Assembly (NCBI RefSeq): GCF_016107285.1
Contig: NZ_RCVQ01000006.1
Coordinates: 62,001 to 126,000 of the forward strand
Length of the DNA stretch: 64,000 bases
Origin: Roseomonas sp. KE0001
GTDB lineage: Bacteria > Pseudomonadota > Alphaproteobacteria > Acetobacterales > Acetobacteraceae
Direction of reading: 5' to 3'
The translations under genes were made by a program, and so were the position numbers. The notes under the pieces were generated by a model. It was given only the letters and a program-made list of their open reading frames with translations, was not told the origin of the DNA and searched no databases. Shown one piece after another: positions 12,184 through 21,061 of this stretch (position 1 is its first letter; every line of letters starts with the position of its first letter).

Positions 12184-13149
12184 TCAGGGCGCCGGGGTTC
12201 CCGGCGCGGCGCCTTCATAGGCAAGGATCGCCGCCGCCAGGTCCTCTCCCGCCCAGCCCACCGATTTGAACAGCGTGATCTCCCCTGCCGCGCGGCGGCC
12301 CGGATGCTCCCCCCGGCAGAGTTCGAACAGATCGGCGGCGATGTGCTCCGGGCCGATCGCCCCCTCGGCGATCGCCTGCACCACGTCGCCCGCCTCGGCC
12401 AGGGCGCCGGGGCGCGTGTCCACGAAGAGGCTGGCCCTGGCCACCAGCGCGGCATCGCTCTCCCGCATGTCGGGGCGGAAGGCGCCAACCAGATCGACAT
12501 GGGTGCCGGGCGCGATCTCGGCGCCGCGCAGCAGCGGCGCGGCGGAGAGCGTGGCGGCGGAGACGATGTCGGCGCCGGCCGGATCGGGCCGTTCCGCCAC
12601 CTTCGCCGGCAGCCCCTCCCCCGCCAGATGCCGCGCCAGCCGCGCCGCGCTCTCCGGCCGGCGCGACCAGATGCGGATCTCGCGCAGCGGGAAGCGCGCG
12701 GCATAGGCCTCCGCCAGGGCCTGCGCCACCTTGCCGCTGCCGAGCAGCAGCAGGCTGCGGCTGTCCGGCCGCGCCAGGAAGCCGGCGGCGAGAACGCTGG
12801 CGGCGGCGGTGCGGCGGTCGGTCAGTGTGCCGCCATCCAGGATGGCGAGCGGCTGGCCGGTCTCGCCATGCGACAGCAGGTAGACCGAGTGCACCGCCTG
12901 CAGCGCCGGCCGCTCCCCCTGCTGGCGCGCATTGCCCGGATTGACGTGGACGATCTTCACGCCGGTATAGCGGTGGGCCTGCCAGGCCGGCATCAGCAGA
13001 AGGGAGCCTTCCGCTGCCTCTTTTTGCGGCAGGGCGTGGCGGTGCCGCAGGGGCGCGTCGCATCCCGTCTCGAACATTCTCCGCAAGGCCTCGTCCAGGC
13101 GGTCCCAGGGGAGGTGGCGCGCGGTCTCGGCGGCATCGGTCAACAGCAT
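12184..13149 (-). CDS. Ornithine cyclodeaminase / mu-crystallin family protein
   Basis: 321 residues. The family uses NAD(H) and includes ornithine cyclodeaminase, alanine dehydrogenase-like and delta-1-pyrroline-2-carboxylate reductase enzymes. Visible features are YTGVKIVHVNPGNA (substrate-site region), LDGGTLTDRRTAAASVLAA, the dinucleotide-binding LLLLGSGKVAQALAEAY, and a conserved HVDLVGAF followed by the acidic C-terminal domain. It is divergent from the aap amino-acid transporter, which fits a role in amino-acid catabolism, but the exact substrate cannot be told from sequence. Confidence 0.85.
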   Translation of the reverse strand: MLLTDAAETARHLPWDRLDEALRRMFETGCDAPLRHRHALPQKEAAEGSLLLMPAWQAHRYTGVKIVHVNPGNARQQGERPALQAVHSVYLLSHGETGQPLAILDGGTLTDRRTAAASVLAAGFLARPDSRSLLLLGSGKVAQALAEAYAARFPLREIRIWSRRPESAARLARHLAGEGLPAKVAERPDPAGADIVSAATLSAAPLLRGAEIAPGTHVDLVGAFRPDMRESDAALVARASLFVDTRPGALAEAGDVVQAIAEGAIGPEHIAADLFELCRGEHPGRRAAGEITLFKSVGWAGEDLAAAILAYEGAAPGTPAP

Positions 13150-13467
13150 GGGGTGGTCGGTTCTCCTCTGCGGCCGAAAAGGCGGGCGCCGCCGCCTCCG
13201 GTGGCACGGGCATTGCTACGTCACGGACATGCCACGTGCGGGCATGCCGGATGGACGTCGCCGGCGGCGGTCTGCGATATCCTCCGGTCCTGGCCAGGAT
13301 GGCGATATCGTTCGGGATGATTGCACCATCCGCCCCGCAAGGCTAACGGGCGAGAGGGGGTGCCGCCGCGGCGGCCCGACCACCGCCTGGCCTGGCGGTC
13401 CGGAAGCAGGCCTAACGGGAGGCATCGCCGGCAGGAGCCGGCGGGCGAATAAACTGGGAGAGTCTGA
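13150..13467. other. Intergenic region between cyclodeaminase and aapJ
   Basis: A 318-bp divergent region with no credible coding sequence. It contains a palindrome cluster at 13276-13309 and two similar motifs, GGCTAACGGG (13341-13350) and GCCTAACGGG (13410-13419). A weak promoter-like TTGCAC-17-TAACGG lies at 13321-13349. Regulatory function is plausible but not shown. Confidence 0.5.
13276..13309. promoter_or_regulatory. Palindrome cluster upstream of aapJ, possible operator
   Basis: A perfect 12-bp palindrome TCCTGGCCAGGA (13288-13299) is flanked on both sides by GATATC (13276-13281 and 13304-13309). The arrangement is nearly, not exactly, symmetric. It lies about 160 bp upstream of aapJ and 130 bp from the divergent cyclodeaminase start, a suitable place for a shared regulator. 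Confidence 0.3.
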
Positions 13468-14511
13468 ATGAAGCCCTTGCGGCTCGGTACCCTTCGCGCC
13501 CTGAGCGCGGCGGCCATGACCACCATCCTGGCGCTGCCCGCCCTGGCGCAGCAGCCGGCGCAGAACGCCGCCACGCTGGACGCGATCAGGTCGCGCGGCA
13601 GCCTGACCTGCGGCGTCAACACCGGCCTCGCCGGCTTCGCCCAGCCCGACAGCCAGGGCCGCTGGCAGGGCTTCGACGTGGAATACTGCCGCGCCCTCGC
13701 CGTGGCGCTGTTCAACGACGCCAACAAGGTCCGCTACGTGCCGACCACGGCGCAGAACCGCTTCACCGCGCTGCAGTCCGGCGAGATCGACGTGCTGCCG
13801 CGCAACACCACCGCGACGCTCTCGCGCGACACCTCGCTCGGCCTCGATTTCCCGGCGACCAACTTCTACGACGGCCAGGGCTTCATGGTGAAGGCCAGCC
13901 TGGGCGTGAGCTCGGCGAAGGAGCTGGACGGGGCCACCGTCTGCGTGCAGCCCGGCACCACCACCGAGCAGAACCTGACCGACTGGGCGCGGGCCAGCAA
14001 CATCAAGTTCACCCCGGTCATCATCGAGCGGCTGGAGGAGCTGGTCAGCGCCTATGTCGCCGGCCGCTGCGACGCCTACACCACCGATGTCTCCGGCCTC
14101 GCCGCCACGCGCTCCGCCCAGCCCAACCCGGGCGAGCACGTGATCCTGCCGGAGGTGATCAGCAAGGAGCCGCTGGCCGTCGGTGTGCGCCATGGCGACC
14201 AGCGCTGGGCCGACCTGGTCCGCTGGACGCATTACGCGCTGCTGGCCGCGGAGGAGCTCGGCATCACCGCCGCCAATGTCGAGCAGGTGGCCGCCAGCGA
14301 CCAGCGCCCGGAGGTCCAGCGCATGCTGGGCAAGACCGGCGGCCTCGGCCAGATGCTGGGCGTGGACAACCTCTGGGCCGTGAACATCATCAAGGCCGTC
14401 GGCAACTACGGCGAGGTCTTCGAGCGGCATCTGAAGCCGCTCGGCATCCAGCGCGGCCCGAACGCGCAGTGGACCCAGGGCGGCCTGCAATACGCCCAGC
14501 CCTTCCGCTAA
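13468..14511 (+). CDS. aapJ: General L-amino acid ABC transporter, periplasmic binding protein
   Basis: 347 residues. The N-terminus has a Sec signal peptide (basic start, hydrophobic core, cleavage near ALA-QQ at about residue 26). The mature part has the family-3 solute-binding segments RGSLTCGVNTGLAGFAQPD, GRWQGFDVEYCRALAVALF and TVCVQPGTTTEQN. Size and the following two large permeases and ATPase match AapJ/BztA, which feeds polar and other L-amino acids to the AapQMP complex. The Shine-Dalgarno GGGAGAG is well placed. Regulation probably lies in the 318-bp region upstream. Confidence 0.93.
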   Translation: MKPLRLGTLRALSAAAMTTILALPALAQQPAQNAATLDAIRSRGSLTCGVNTGLAGFAQPDSQGRWQGFDVEYCRALAVALFNDANKVRYVPTTAQNRFTALQSGEIDVLPRNTTATLSRDTSLGLDFPATNFYDGQGFMVKASLGVSSAKELDGATVCVQPGTTTEQNLTDWARASNIKFTPVIIERLEELVSAYVAGRCDAYTTDVSGLAATRSAQPNPGEHVILPEVISKEPLAVGVRHGDQRWADLVRWTHYALLAAEELGITAANVEQVAASDQRPEVQRMLGKTGGLGQMLGVDNLWAVNIIKAVGNYGEVFERHLKPLGIQRGPNAQWTQGGLQYAQPFR

Positions 14512-14651
14512 GGGCCGACCGGCGGGGCGCGCCCTGAGGGCGCCCCCGCCAAGCTTCCGTGCCGGCCCGAAACAACTGGCGCGAAGACGCCTCGGCGGGT
14601 CAGGATCGTCGAGAGAAGCGGGCAAGACGAACAAAAACGAGGCTTTCACGC

Positions 14652-15854
14652 ATGTCAGACACCGCTGCCGATCCCCGGCTGCTTCGCGCCCCGCCCAGGA
14701 AGGGAATCCGTCTTTCCTGGGCCGATGAAAGGCTGCGCGCCATCATCTGGCAGGTGCTGGTCGTCGGGATCGTCGTCGCCATCGTCTGGTGGTTGGTGCG
14801 CAACACCAACCACAATCTGGAGGTGCGGCGCATCGCCACCGGCTGGGGCTTCCTCGGCCGCGAGGCCGGCCTGCCCGTGGCCGAGAGCCTCGTCTCCTAC
14901 AGCCCCACCAACACCTATGCGCGCGCGCTTCTCGTCGGCGTGCTGAACACGCTGAAGGTGGCGGTGGTCGGCATCGTCCTGGCCACCATCCTCGGCACGC
15001 TGATCGGCATCGCACGGCTCTCGAAGAACTGGCTGCTGGCCCGCCTGGCGGGCGTCTACATCGAGGTGGTGCGCGACCTGCCGCTGCTGCTGCAGCTCCT
15101 GTTCTGGTACGCCATCCTGCAGGGCCTGCCGTCGCCGCGGCAGGCCCTGCATCCGGCCGAGGGCGTGTTCCTCTCCAACCGCGGCCTGAAGCTGCCCTGG
15201 ATCCAGTGGCAGGACGCGCACAGCTTCGCGCTGCTGGGCCTGGTGATCGGCGTCGTGCTGGCCGTCTTCTACGCCCGCTCGGCCCGGGCCAAGCAGATGC
15301 GGGACGGGCAGCCGCGCCGGGTATGGCCGGCTGCCATTGGCCTGGTCCTCGGTCTGCCGGTGCTGATCTGGGCGGTGCTCGGCGCTCCGTGGCAGGGCGA
15401 CATCCCGGCGCTGCGCGGCTTCAACTTCACCGGCGGCCTGACCATCACGCCGGAATACTTCGCCCTGCTGATCGGCCTGGTCATGTACACGGCGGCCTTC
15501 ATCGCCGAGATCGTGCGCGCCGGCATCCAGTCGGTGGCCCGGGGGCAGTGGGAGGCGGCGGAGGCGCTGGGCTTCCAGCGCGGGCGCATCATGCGGCTGA
15601 TCGTGCTGCCGCAGGCGCTGCGCGTCATCATCCCGCCGATGACCAGCCAGTACCTGAACCTGACGAAGAACTCCTCCCTGGCCGTCGCCATCGGCTACCA
15701 GGACATCGTCTCGATCGCCAACACGACGCTGAACCAGACCGGCCAGGCGATCGAGGGCATCGCCATCATCATGCTGGTCTTCCTGACCATCAGCCTGTCG
15801 ATCAGCCTGTTCATGAACTGGTACAATGCGCGCATCGCGCTGGTGGAGCGCTGA
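14652..15854 (+). CDS. aapQ: General L-amino acid ABC transporter permease AapQ
   Basis: 400 residues from ATG 14652. It is a HisM/ArtQ-type inner membrane permease enlarged as in AapQ/BztB: a first hydrophobic segment at about 35-55, then a long periplasmic loop, helices starting at the ALLVGVLNTLKVAVVGIVLA segment, and the cytoplasmic EAA loop with EAAEALGFQRGRI that contacts the ATPase. The final residues ARIALVER and the stop are copied again 183 bp downstream, as part of the repeat insertion separating it from aapM. Confidence 0.93.
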   Translation: MSDTAADPRLLRAPPRKGIRLSWADERLRAIIWQVLVVGIVVAIVWWLVRNTNHNLEVRRIATGWGFLGREAGLPVAESLVSYSPTNTYARALLVGVLNTLKVAVVGIVLATILGTLIGIARLSKNWLLARLAGVYIEVVRDLPLLLQLLFWYAILQGLPSPRQALHPAEGVFLSNRGLKLPWIQWQDAHSFALLGLVIGVVLAVFYARSARAKQMRDGQPRRVWPAAIGLVLGLPVLIWAVLGAPWQGDIPALRGFNFTGGLTITPEYFALLIGLVMYTAAFIAEIVRAGIQSVARGQWEAAEALGFQRGRIMRLIVLPQALRVIIPPMTSQYLNLTKNSSLAVAIGYQDIVSIANTTLNQTGQAIEGIAIIMLVFLTISLSISLFMNWYNARIALVER

Positions 15855-15857
15855 GCC

Positions 15858-16037
15858 ATGGATAAGCCGAAGCTCGCAGGCCATGGCCCGCGCATTGCCT
15901 TTCCCTCCGGCTTCGCTGGCCCGAGAACCAGCTACGCGGGGTCCTGCTTCGCTGGCCCGAGGGCCAGCTACGCGGGGACTTGCTTCGCTGGCCCGAGGGC
16001 CAGCTACGCGGCGCGTATCGCGCTGGTGGAGCGCTGA
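15858..16037 (+). CDS. Small repeat-encoded ORF, 59 residues
   Basis: An ATG 3 bp after the aapQ stop opens a 59-residue frame that runs through the whole insertion. It encodes three copies of a 12-residue unit (FAGPRASYAGSC-like), then ARIALVER and a stop, exactly the end of AapQ. Stop-to-start spacing to aapM is the same (TGAGCCATG) as at the original junction. I do not recognise a family, and no signal or membrane segment is visible. It may be translated simply to keep coupling between aapQ and aapM, or it may be non-functional. Confidence 0.35.
   Translation: MDKPKLAGHGPRIAFPSGFAGPRTSYAGSCFAGPRASYAGTCFAGPRASYAARIALVER
15911..16010 (+). repeat. 36-bp tandem palindromic repeat, three copies
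   Basis: Units begin at 15911, 15947 and 15983 with an exact 36-bp period; the third is cut at 28 bp. Each unit holds an inverted repeat, GCTGGCCC-GA-GGGCCAGC in units two and three, with two changes in unit one. No spacers separate the units, so it is not a CRISPR array. In RNA each unit would form a strong hairpin between aapQ and aapM. Confidence 0.9.
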
Positions 16038-16040
16038 GCC

Positions 16041-17195
16041 ATGGCCGATATCGCCGCCGAAGCCACCGCGCCCCGCCCCGTGGAGGATGCCGCCGTCGGG
16101 CCGCGCCGCGCGCCGATCACGGTGGTGGGCCCCGTCGCCTGGGCCCGGGCCAACCTCTTCTCCTCCTGGATCTCGACCGCCGTCACCCTGGCCCTGGCCT
16201 ATCTGATCGTCCGCTGGACGCTGGGCTTCATCGACTGGGCCTTCGTCAACGCCATCTGGTCCGTGCCCGTCACCAACGGACAGGCGCAGACCCAGGCCTG
16301 CCGCGCGCTCAACGGCGCCGGCGCCTGCTGGGCGGTGGTGACCGAGAAGCACCGCTTCATGCTCTTCGGCACCTATCCCTACGAGGAGCACTGGCGGCCG
16401 GCCATCTGCGTGCTGCTCTTCATCGGCCTCTACATCGTCTCCGCCATGCGCCGCTTCTGGCGGCCGGCGCTGGCGCTGGTCTGGCTGGTGACGCTGGCGG
16501 TCATCGGCGTGCTGATGTGGGGCGGGGTGTTCGGCCTGTCCTATGTGCCGCAGGAGCGCTGGGGCGGCCTGCCGATCACCCTGATCCTGGCCACCTTCGG
16601 CATCGCGCTGGCCTTCCCGCTCTCGATCCTGGTGGCGCTCGGCCGCCGCTCACGCATGCCGGCGATCAAGATGCTCTGCGTGCTCTATGTCGAGCTGATC
16701 CGCGGCGTGCCGCTGATCTCGCTGCTGTTCATGGCCAGCGTGATGTTCCCGCTTTTCCTGCCGGAGGGGATGAACATCGACAAGCTGCTGCGGGCGCAGA
16801 TCGCCATCATCCTCTTCGCCGCCGCCTATCTGGCGGAGGTGGTGCGCGGCGGGCTGCAGGCCCTGCCACGGGGCCAGTACGAGGCGGCCGACGCGCTCGG
16901 CCTCTCCTACTGGCAGAAGACCGGCTTCATCATCCTGCCCCAGGCGCTGCGCCTGGTGATCCCGCCGCTGGTGAACACCTTCATCGGCTTCTTCAAGGAC
17001 ACCTCGCTGGTGCTGATCATCGGCATCTTCGATCTGCTGACCGCCGGCAAGACGGCGATCGTCGAGCCCGCCTGGCAGGGCTTCGGCATCGAGGTCTATG
17101 TCACCGTCGGCCTGATCTACTTCATCTTCTGCTTCGCCATGTCCCGCTACAGCCAGAACCTGGAGGCGGAGCTGAACCGCCACCGGGTCCGCTGA
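16041..17195 (+). CDS. aapM: General L-amino acid ABC transporter permease AapM
   Basis: 384 residues, the second membrane subunit of the Aap complex. It has an N-terminal hydrophobic segment at about 45-65, an unusual periplasmic insert, further helices, and the EAA loop [15 protein letters not shown] near the C-terminus, followed by the conserved [18 protein letters not shown]. It begins 3 bp after the stop of the repeat-encoded small ORF. The permease pair AapQ/AapM forms the channel driven by AapP. Confidence 0.93.
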   Translation: MADIAAEATAPRPVEDAAVGPRRAPITVVGPVAWARANLFSSWISTAVTLALAYLIVRWTLGFIDWAFVNAIWSVPVTNGQAQTQACRALNGAGACWAVVTEKHRFMLFGTYPYEEHWRPAICVLLFIGLYIVSAMRRFWRPALALVWLVTLAVIGVLMWGGVFGLSYVPQERWGGLPITLILATFGIALAFPLSILVALGRRSRMPAIKMLCVLYVELIRGVPLISLLFMASVMFPLFLPEGMNIDKLLRAQIAIILFAAAYLAEVVRGGLQALPRGQYEAADALGLSYWQKTGFIILPQALRLVIPPLVNTFIGFFKDTSLVLIIGIFDLLTAGKTAIVEPAWQGFGIEVYVTVGLIYFIFCFAMSRYSQNLEAELNRHRVR

Positions 17196-17206
17196 GGGAG
17201 GGCCTA

Positions 17207-17248
17207 ATGCAGGACAACCACCCGAACCTGGGAGCGAACGCCGCATGA
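17207..17248 (+). CDS. Possible 13-residue upstream ORF before aapP
   Basis: ATG at 17207 with a good Shine-Dalgarno (GGGAGGG) opens [13 protein letters not shown]; its TGA overlaps the ATG of aapP as ATGA. The aapP start itself has only a weaker, more distant ribosome site. This may be a coupling mini-ORF. It is too short to judge by composition. Confidence 0.25.
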   Translation: MQDNHPNLGANAA

Positions 17249-18045
17249 GCGCCACCATGGACCCCGCCGACGGCGCCTATGTCGCCTCCGTCGCGCGCGT
17301 CGACGGGCCGCCCGCCATCCTGCTCGACAAGGTCAACAAGTGGTACGGCGCCATGCACGTGCTGCGCGACATCAACCTCTCCGTGGCCCAGGGCGAGAGG
17401 GTCGTGGTCTGCGGCCCCTCGGGCTCCGGCAAGTCCACCATGATCCGCTGCATCAACCGGCTGGAGCAGCACCAGGAGGGGCGCATCGTCGTCGACGGCA
17501 TCGAGCTGTCCGACGACCTCCGCTCGCTCGATGCCATCCGCCGCGAGGTCGGCATGGTGTTCCAGAGCTTCAACCTGTTCCCGCACCTGACCATCCTGGA
17601 GAACTGCACCCTGGCGCCCATCTGGGTGCGCCGGATGCCGAAGAAGGAGGCGGAGGCGCTGGCCATGGAGTACCTGACCCGGGTGAAGATCCCGGAGCAG
17701 GCCGGCAAGTATCCCGGGCAGTTGTCCGGCGGCCAGCAGCAGCGCGTGGCGATCGCGCGCGCCCTCTGCATGAAGCCCAAGATCATGCTGTTCGACGAGC
17801 CGACCTCGGCACTCGATCCGGAGATGATCAAGGAGGTGCTCGACACCATGGTCATGCTGGCCGACACCGGCATGACCATGATCTGCGTCACCCACGAGAT
17901 GGGCTTCGCCCGCCAGGTGGCGGACCGCGTGGTGTTCATGGACCGGGGCGAGATCGTCGAGTCGGGCGTGCCGGAGCAGATGTTCAACGATCCCAAGACC
18001 GACCGGCTGAGGACCTTCCTGAGCCAGGTGCTGCGCGGGCACTGA
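17245..18045 (+). CDS. aapP: General L-amino acid ABC transporter ATPase AapP
   Basis: 266 residues. ABC ATPase with Walker [10 protein letters not shown] (57-65), Q-loop [10 protein letters not shown], signature LSGGQQQR, Walker B IMLFDEP and switch His in VTHEMGF. It is of the GlnQ/HisP class that energises polar amino-acid uptake, and closes the aapJQMP operon. The N-terminal 20 residues before the ABC fold are typical for AapP. Two GC-rich hairpins follow the stop. Confidence 0.95.
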   Translation: MSATMDPADGAYVASVARVDGPPAILLDKVNKWYGAMHVLRDINLSVAQGERVVVCGPSGSGKSTMIRCINRLEQHQEGRIVVDGIELSDDLRSLDAIRREVGMVFQSFNLFPHLTILENCTLAPIWVRRMPKKEAEALAMEYLTRVKIPEQAGKYPGQLSGGQQQRVAIARALCMKPKIMLFDEPTSALDPEMIKEVLDTMVMLADTGMTMICVTHEMGFARQVADRVVFMDRGEIVESGVPEQMFNDPKTDRLRTFLSQVLRGH

Positions 18046-18057
18046 GCCCGCCGCCCC

Positions 18058-18106
18058 GCTCAGGCCCCGCCGCGCCGGGAGCCTGAGCGGCGGCGCTTGC
18101 GCCGCC
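18058..18106 (+). terminator. Two consecutive hairpins after aapP
   Basis: GCTCAGGC (18058-18065) pairs with GCCTGAGC (18081-18088); directly after it GGCGGCGC (18089-18096) pairs with GCGCCGCC (18099-18106). No T run follows. Together they probably mark the 3' end of the aap transcript. Confidence 0.35.
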
Positions 18107-18147
18107 ACGGGCCCCCAGCCTATGCCTTGCGCCCGACATCGGCGCAG

Positions 18148-20034
18148 ATGGCAGTGTCCCAGCAAGAATCCTCCCCTACCCCCCGCCCCATGACCCCGGC
18201 GTTGCTGCTCGGCGTGCTGGGTGTGGTCTATGGCGACATCGGCACCAGCCCGCTCTACGCGCTGCGCGCCTCCCTGCTCCACTTCGCCGCCGACGGGCTG
18301 GAGGAGTGGGAGATCCTGGGCGTGCTGAGCCTGATCTTCTGGTCCCTGGTGCTGATCGTCACGCTCAAGTACGTGCTGCTGATCCTGCGCGCCGACAACC
18401 GGGGCGAGGGCGGCATCCTGGCGCTGATGGCGCTGGCCCAGCGGGTGGCGCGCGGCGAGCGGGGCCGCAAGCTGGTGGCGATGGTCGGCATCGCCGGCGC
18501 GGCGCTGTTCTTCGGCGACGGTATCATCACCCCGGCCATTTCCGTCCTCTCGGCGGTGGAGGGGCTCAAGGTCATCTCCCCCGCCTTCACCGACGCGGTG
18601 ATCCCGATCTCGCTCGGCGTGCTGCTGGCCCTGTTCCTGGTCCAGTACAAGGGCACGCACAGCATCGGGAAGGTCTTCGGCCCGGTCACCGCCCTGTGGT
18701 TCGGCAGCCTCGGCCTGCTCGGCCTGATCGAGGTGGCGCAGCAGCCGCACGTGCTGATCGCCCTCTCGCCGCACTACGCCATCAGCTTCTGCCTGGAATA
18801 CCGGCTGGCGGCCTTCATCGCCCTGGGCTCCGTGGTGCTGGCGGTGACCGGGGCGGAGGCGCTCTATGCCGATATGGGCCATTTCGGCAAGCGGCCGATC
18901 CGCTGGGTCTGGCTGGCGGTCGTGCTGCCGAGCCTGACGCTGAACTACTTCGGCCAGGGCGCGCTGCTGCTGACCGACCGCGCGGCGCTGGAGAACCCCT
19001 TCTTCCTGCTGGCGCCGGAATGGTTCCGCCTGCCGCTGGTGGTGCTGGCGACGCTCGCCACCATCATCGCCAGCCAGGCCATGATCTCCGGCGCCTTCTC
19101 CATCGCCCGGCAATGCGTGCAGATGGGCTTCCTGCCGCGGCTCGTGGTCTGCCACACCTCGGAGACCGAGGAGGGCCAGATCTACGTCCCGCAGATCAAC
19201 TTCGCCCTGCTGGTCGGCGTCGTCATCCTGGTGCTGTCCTTCCACGATTCCGACAGCCTCGCGGCCGCCTACGGCATCGCCGTCACCGGCACCTTCCTCT
19301 GCACCTCCTGCCTGGCCGGACTGGTCTTCCGGCGGCAGTTCGGCTGGTCGCGCGCCCTGGTCACGGCGGTCATCGTGCCGATGCTGCTGCTCGACGGCAG
19401 CTACTTCATCGCCAACCTGCTGAAGGTGCCGGCCGGCGGCTGGGTGCCGCTGGTGCTCGGCGTCGCGCTCTTCACGCTGATGATGACCTGGCGGCGCGGG
19501 CGCGAGCTGCTCTTCGCCCGCTTCCGCCAGGACAGCCTGCCGCTGAAATCCTTCCTGGCGCGGCTGCCGCAGTCGCGCACCCTCCGCGTGCCCGGGATCG
19601 CCGTCTTCATGACGGGCCAGGCCGACTACGTGCCCAATGCGCTGCTGCACAACCTCAAGCACAACAAGGTGCTGCACGAGCGGGTGCTGTTCGTCACGGT
19701 GGAGAATCTCGACGTGCCGCAGGCGCCGCAGCGGCGCGAGGTGGCGGAGCTGGCGCCCGGCATCCACCGCGTCATCCTGCGCTACGGCTTCCAGGAGAGC
19801 CCGAACATCCCGAAGGAGCTGGAGGCGCTCGGCGAATACGGCGTGCGCTTCGAGCCGATGCAGGCCAGCTACTTCCTGGGCCGCGAGACGCTGGTGGCCG
19901 CCTCGGCGCCGCGGATGACGACCTGGCAGCAGTGGCTGTTCTCGTTGATGAGCCGCAACGCCATGCCGGCGACCGAGTTCTTCCGCATCCCGAGCGACCG
20001 GGTGGTCGAGCTCGGCGTGCGCGTGGCGATCTGA
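18148..20034 (+). CDS. kup: KUP-family low-affinity potassium transporter
   Basis: 628 residues from ATG 18148. Kup imports K+ coupled to H+ across the inner membrane. The family opening [18 protein letters not shown] is near residue 20, then [44 protein letters not shown] and about 12 membrane helices, followed by a C-terminal soluble domain (about 450-628). No partner gene is adjacent; recR is convergent 16 bp beyond the stop. The upstream in-frame extension overlaps the aapP hairpins and is unlikely to be translated. Confidence 0.95.
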   Translation: MAVSQQESSPTPRPMTPALLLGVLGVVYGDIGTSPLYALRASLLHFAADGLEEWEILGVLSLIFWSLVLIVTLKYVLLILRADNRGEGGILALMALAQRVARGERGRKLVAMVGIAGAALFFGDGIITPAISVLSAVEGLKVISPAFTDAVIPISLGVLLALFLVQYKGTHSIGKVFGPVTALWFGSLGLLGLIEVAQQPHVLIALSPHYAISFCLEYRLAAFIALGSVVLAVTGAEALYADMGHFGKRPIRWVWLAVVLPSLTLNYFGQGALLLTDRAALENPFFLLAPEWFRLPLVVLATLATIIASQAMISGAFSIARQCVQMGFLPRLVVCHTSETEEGQIYVPQINFALLVGVVILVLSFHDSDSLAAAYGIAVTGTFLCTSCLAGLVFRRQFGWSRALVTAVIVPMLLLDGSYFIANLLKVPAGGWVPLVLGVALFTLMMTWRRGRELLFARFRQDSLPLKSFLARLPQSRTLRVPGIAVFMTGQADYVPNALLHNLKHNKVLHERVLFVTVENLDVPQAPQRREVAELAPGIHRVILRYGFQESPNIPKELEALGEYGVRFEPMQASYFLGRETLVAASAPRMTTWQQWLFSLMSRNAMPATEFFRIPSDRVVELGVRVAI

Positions 20035-20050
20035 ACGGGAGGGCTCCTCG

Positions 20051-20653
20051 TCAGGCCGGGCGGCGGGCCTTCAGCGCGGCGGCCAGGGTGCCGTCATCCA
20101 TCACGTCCAGCGCGCCGCCCATGGGCACGCCCTGGGCCAGGCGGGTGACGGCGATGCCGCAAGGGTGCAGCCGGTCGGCCAGGTAATGCGCGGTGGTGGC
20201 GCCGTCCACCGTGGCCGGCAGGGCCAGGATCACCTCGCGGATCGCCCCCGCCCCGACCCGCTCCAGCAGGGCGGCGACGCGCAGGTCCTCCGGCCCCACG
20301 CCGGAGAGCGCCGAGAGGACGCCACCCAGCACATGGTAGAGGCCGCGATGCACATGGGCGCGCTCCAGCGCCCAGAGATCGGCCACGCCCTCGACCACGC
20401 AGAGCACCTCCTGTTCCCGCGCCGGATCGGCGCAGATGCGGCAGGGGTCGCGGGTGTCGAGGTTGCCGCAGATGCGGCAGGGCCGCACGGCCTCGGCCGT
20501 CTCGCGCAGGGACTGGGCCAGCGGCAGCATCAGCCCGCCCGGATCCTGCAGCAGCTTCAGCGCGGCGCGGCGGGCGCTGCGGCGGCCCATGCCGGGCAGC
20601 CGGGCCAGCAGCGCCACCAGGCGCTCGACCTGATCCGGCCCGCGCGTCTCCAC
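20051..20653 (-). CDS. recR: Recombination mediator protein RecR
   Basis: 200 residues. RecR works with RecF and RecO to load RecA on gaps. The helix-hairpin-helix ARLPGMGRRSARRAALKLL, the zinc finger with Cys59, Cys62, Cys71 and Cys74, and a Toprim domain (about 82-175) are all visible. It is the last gene of the minus-strand block ffs-dnaX-ybaB-recR, a conserved order in many proteobacteria. Confidence 0.96.
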   Translation of the reverse strand: METRGPDQVERLVALLARLPGMGRRSARRAALKLLQDPGGLMLPLAQSLRETAEAVRPCRICGNLDTRDPCRICADPAREQEVLCVVEGVADLWALERAHVHRGLYHVLGGVLSALSGVGPEDLRVAALLERVGAGAIREVILALPATVDGATTAHYLADRLHPCGIAVTRLAQGVPMGGALDVMDDGTLAAALKARRPA

Positions 20654-20719
20654 CTCAGCCCCTGCCCGAGCGGGAACCCGGGCCGGGCGCCCGGCCCGGC
20701 GTCCTGGCGCCGGTCATGC

Positions 20720-21061
20720 TCAGAACGGCAGCTTGAGACCGCCGAGGCCGCCGCCCATGCCGGGGATGTTCATCCCCGCCGTCGCCTTCTGCATCTCCTC
20801 GGCCATCATCGCCTCGACCTTCTGCTTGGCATCGGCATGGGCGGCGACGATCAGGTCCTCCAGCACCTCCTTCTCCGCCGGATCGACCAGGGAGGGGTCG
20901 ATGGCCAGGCGCTTCAGGTCGCCCTTGCCGCTCAGCGTGACCGTGACCATGCCGCCGCCGGCGGCGCCGTCCACCGTCATGCTGTCCAGCCGGGCCTGCA
21001 TCTCCTGCATCTTGGCCTGCATCTGCTGGGCCTGCTTCATCATCGAGGCGAGGTTCTTCAT
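20720..21061 (-). CDS. ybaB: YbaB/EbfC family nucleoid-associated protein
   Basis: 113 residues. A small dimeric DNA-binding protein. The amphipathic N-terminal helix [19 protein letters not shown] and the conserved core [20 protein letters not shown] match the family; the C-terminus is Gly/Met-rich. Its ATG overlaps the dnaX stop as ATGA, so the two are translationally coupled. Confidence 0.95.
   Translation of the reverse strand: MKNLASMMKQAQQMQAKMQEMQARLDSMTVDGAAGGGMVTVTLSGKGDLKRLAIDPSLVDPAEKEVLEDLIVAAHADAKQKVEAMMAEEMQKATAGMNIPGMGGGLGGLKLPF

Larger units (their letters stand above)
15828..16044 (+). repeat. Flanking 34-bp direct repeats around the aapQ-aapM insertion
   Basis: The sequence covering the last aapQ codons, its stop and the next ATGG (15828-15861) occurs again at 16011-16044 with one mismatch. 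The offset is 183 bp, a multiple of three. The second copy supplies the start of aapM. The arrangement looks like a duplication of the gene junction with extra repetitive DNA between the copies. Confidence 0.9.

Noticed and set aside
15911-16010. Possible CRISPR array because of the 36-bp period
   Set aside because: The units are joined directly with no variable spacers, and no cas genes are present; it is a tandem repeat.
17122-19767. Long minus-strand frame opposite aapP and kup
   Set aside because: It crosses two confident plus-strand genes and has no family features.
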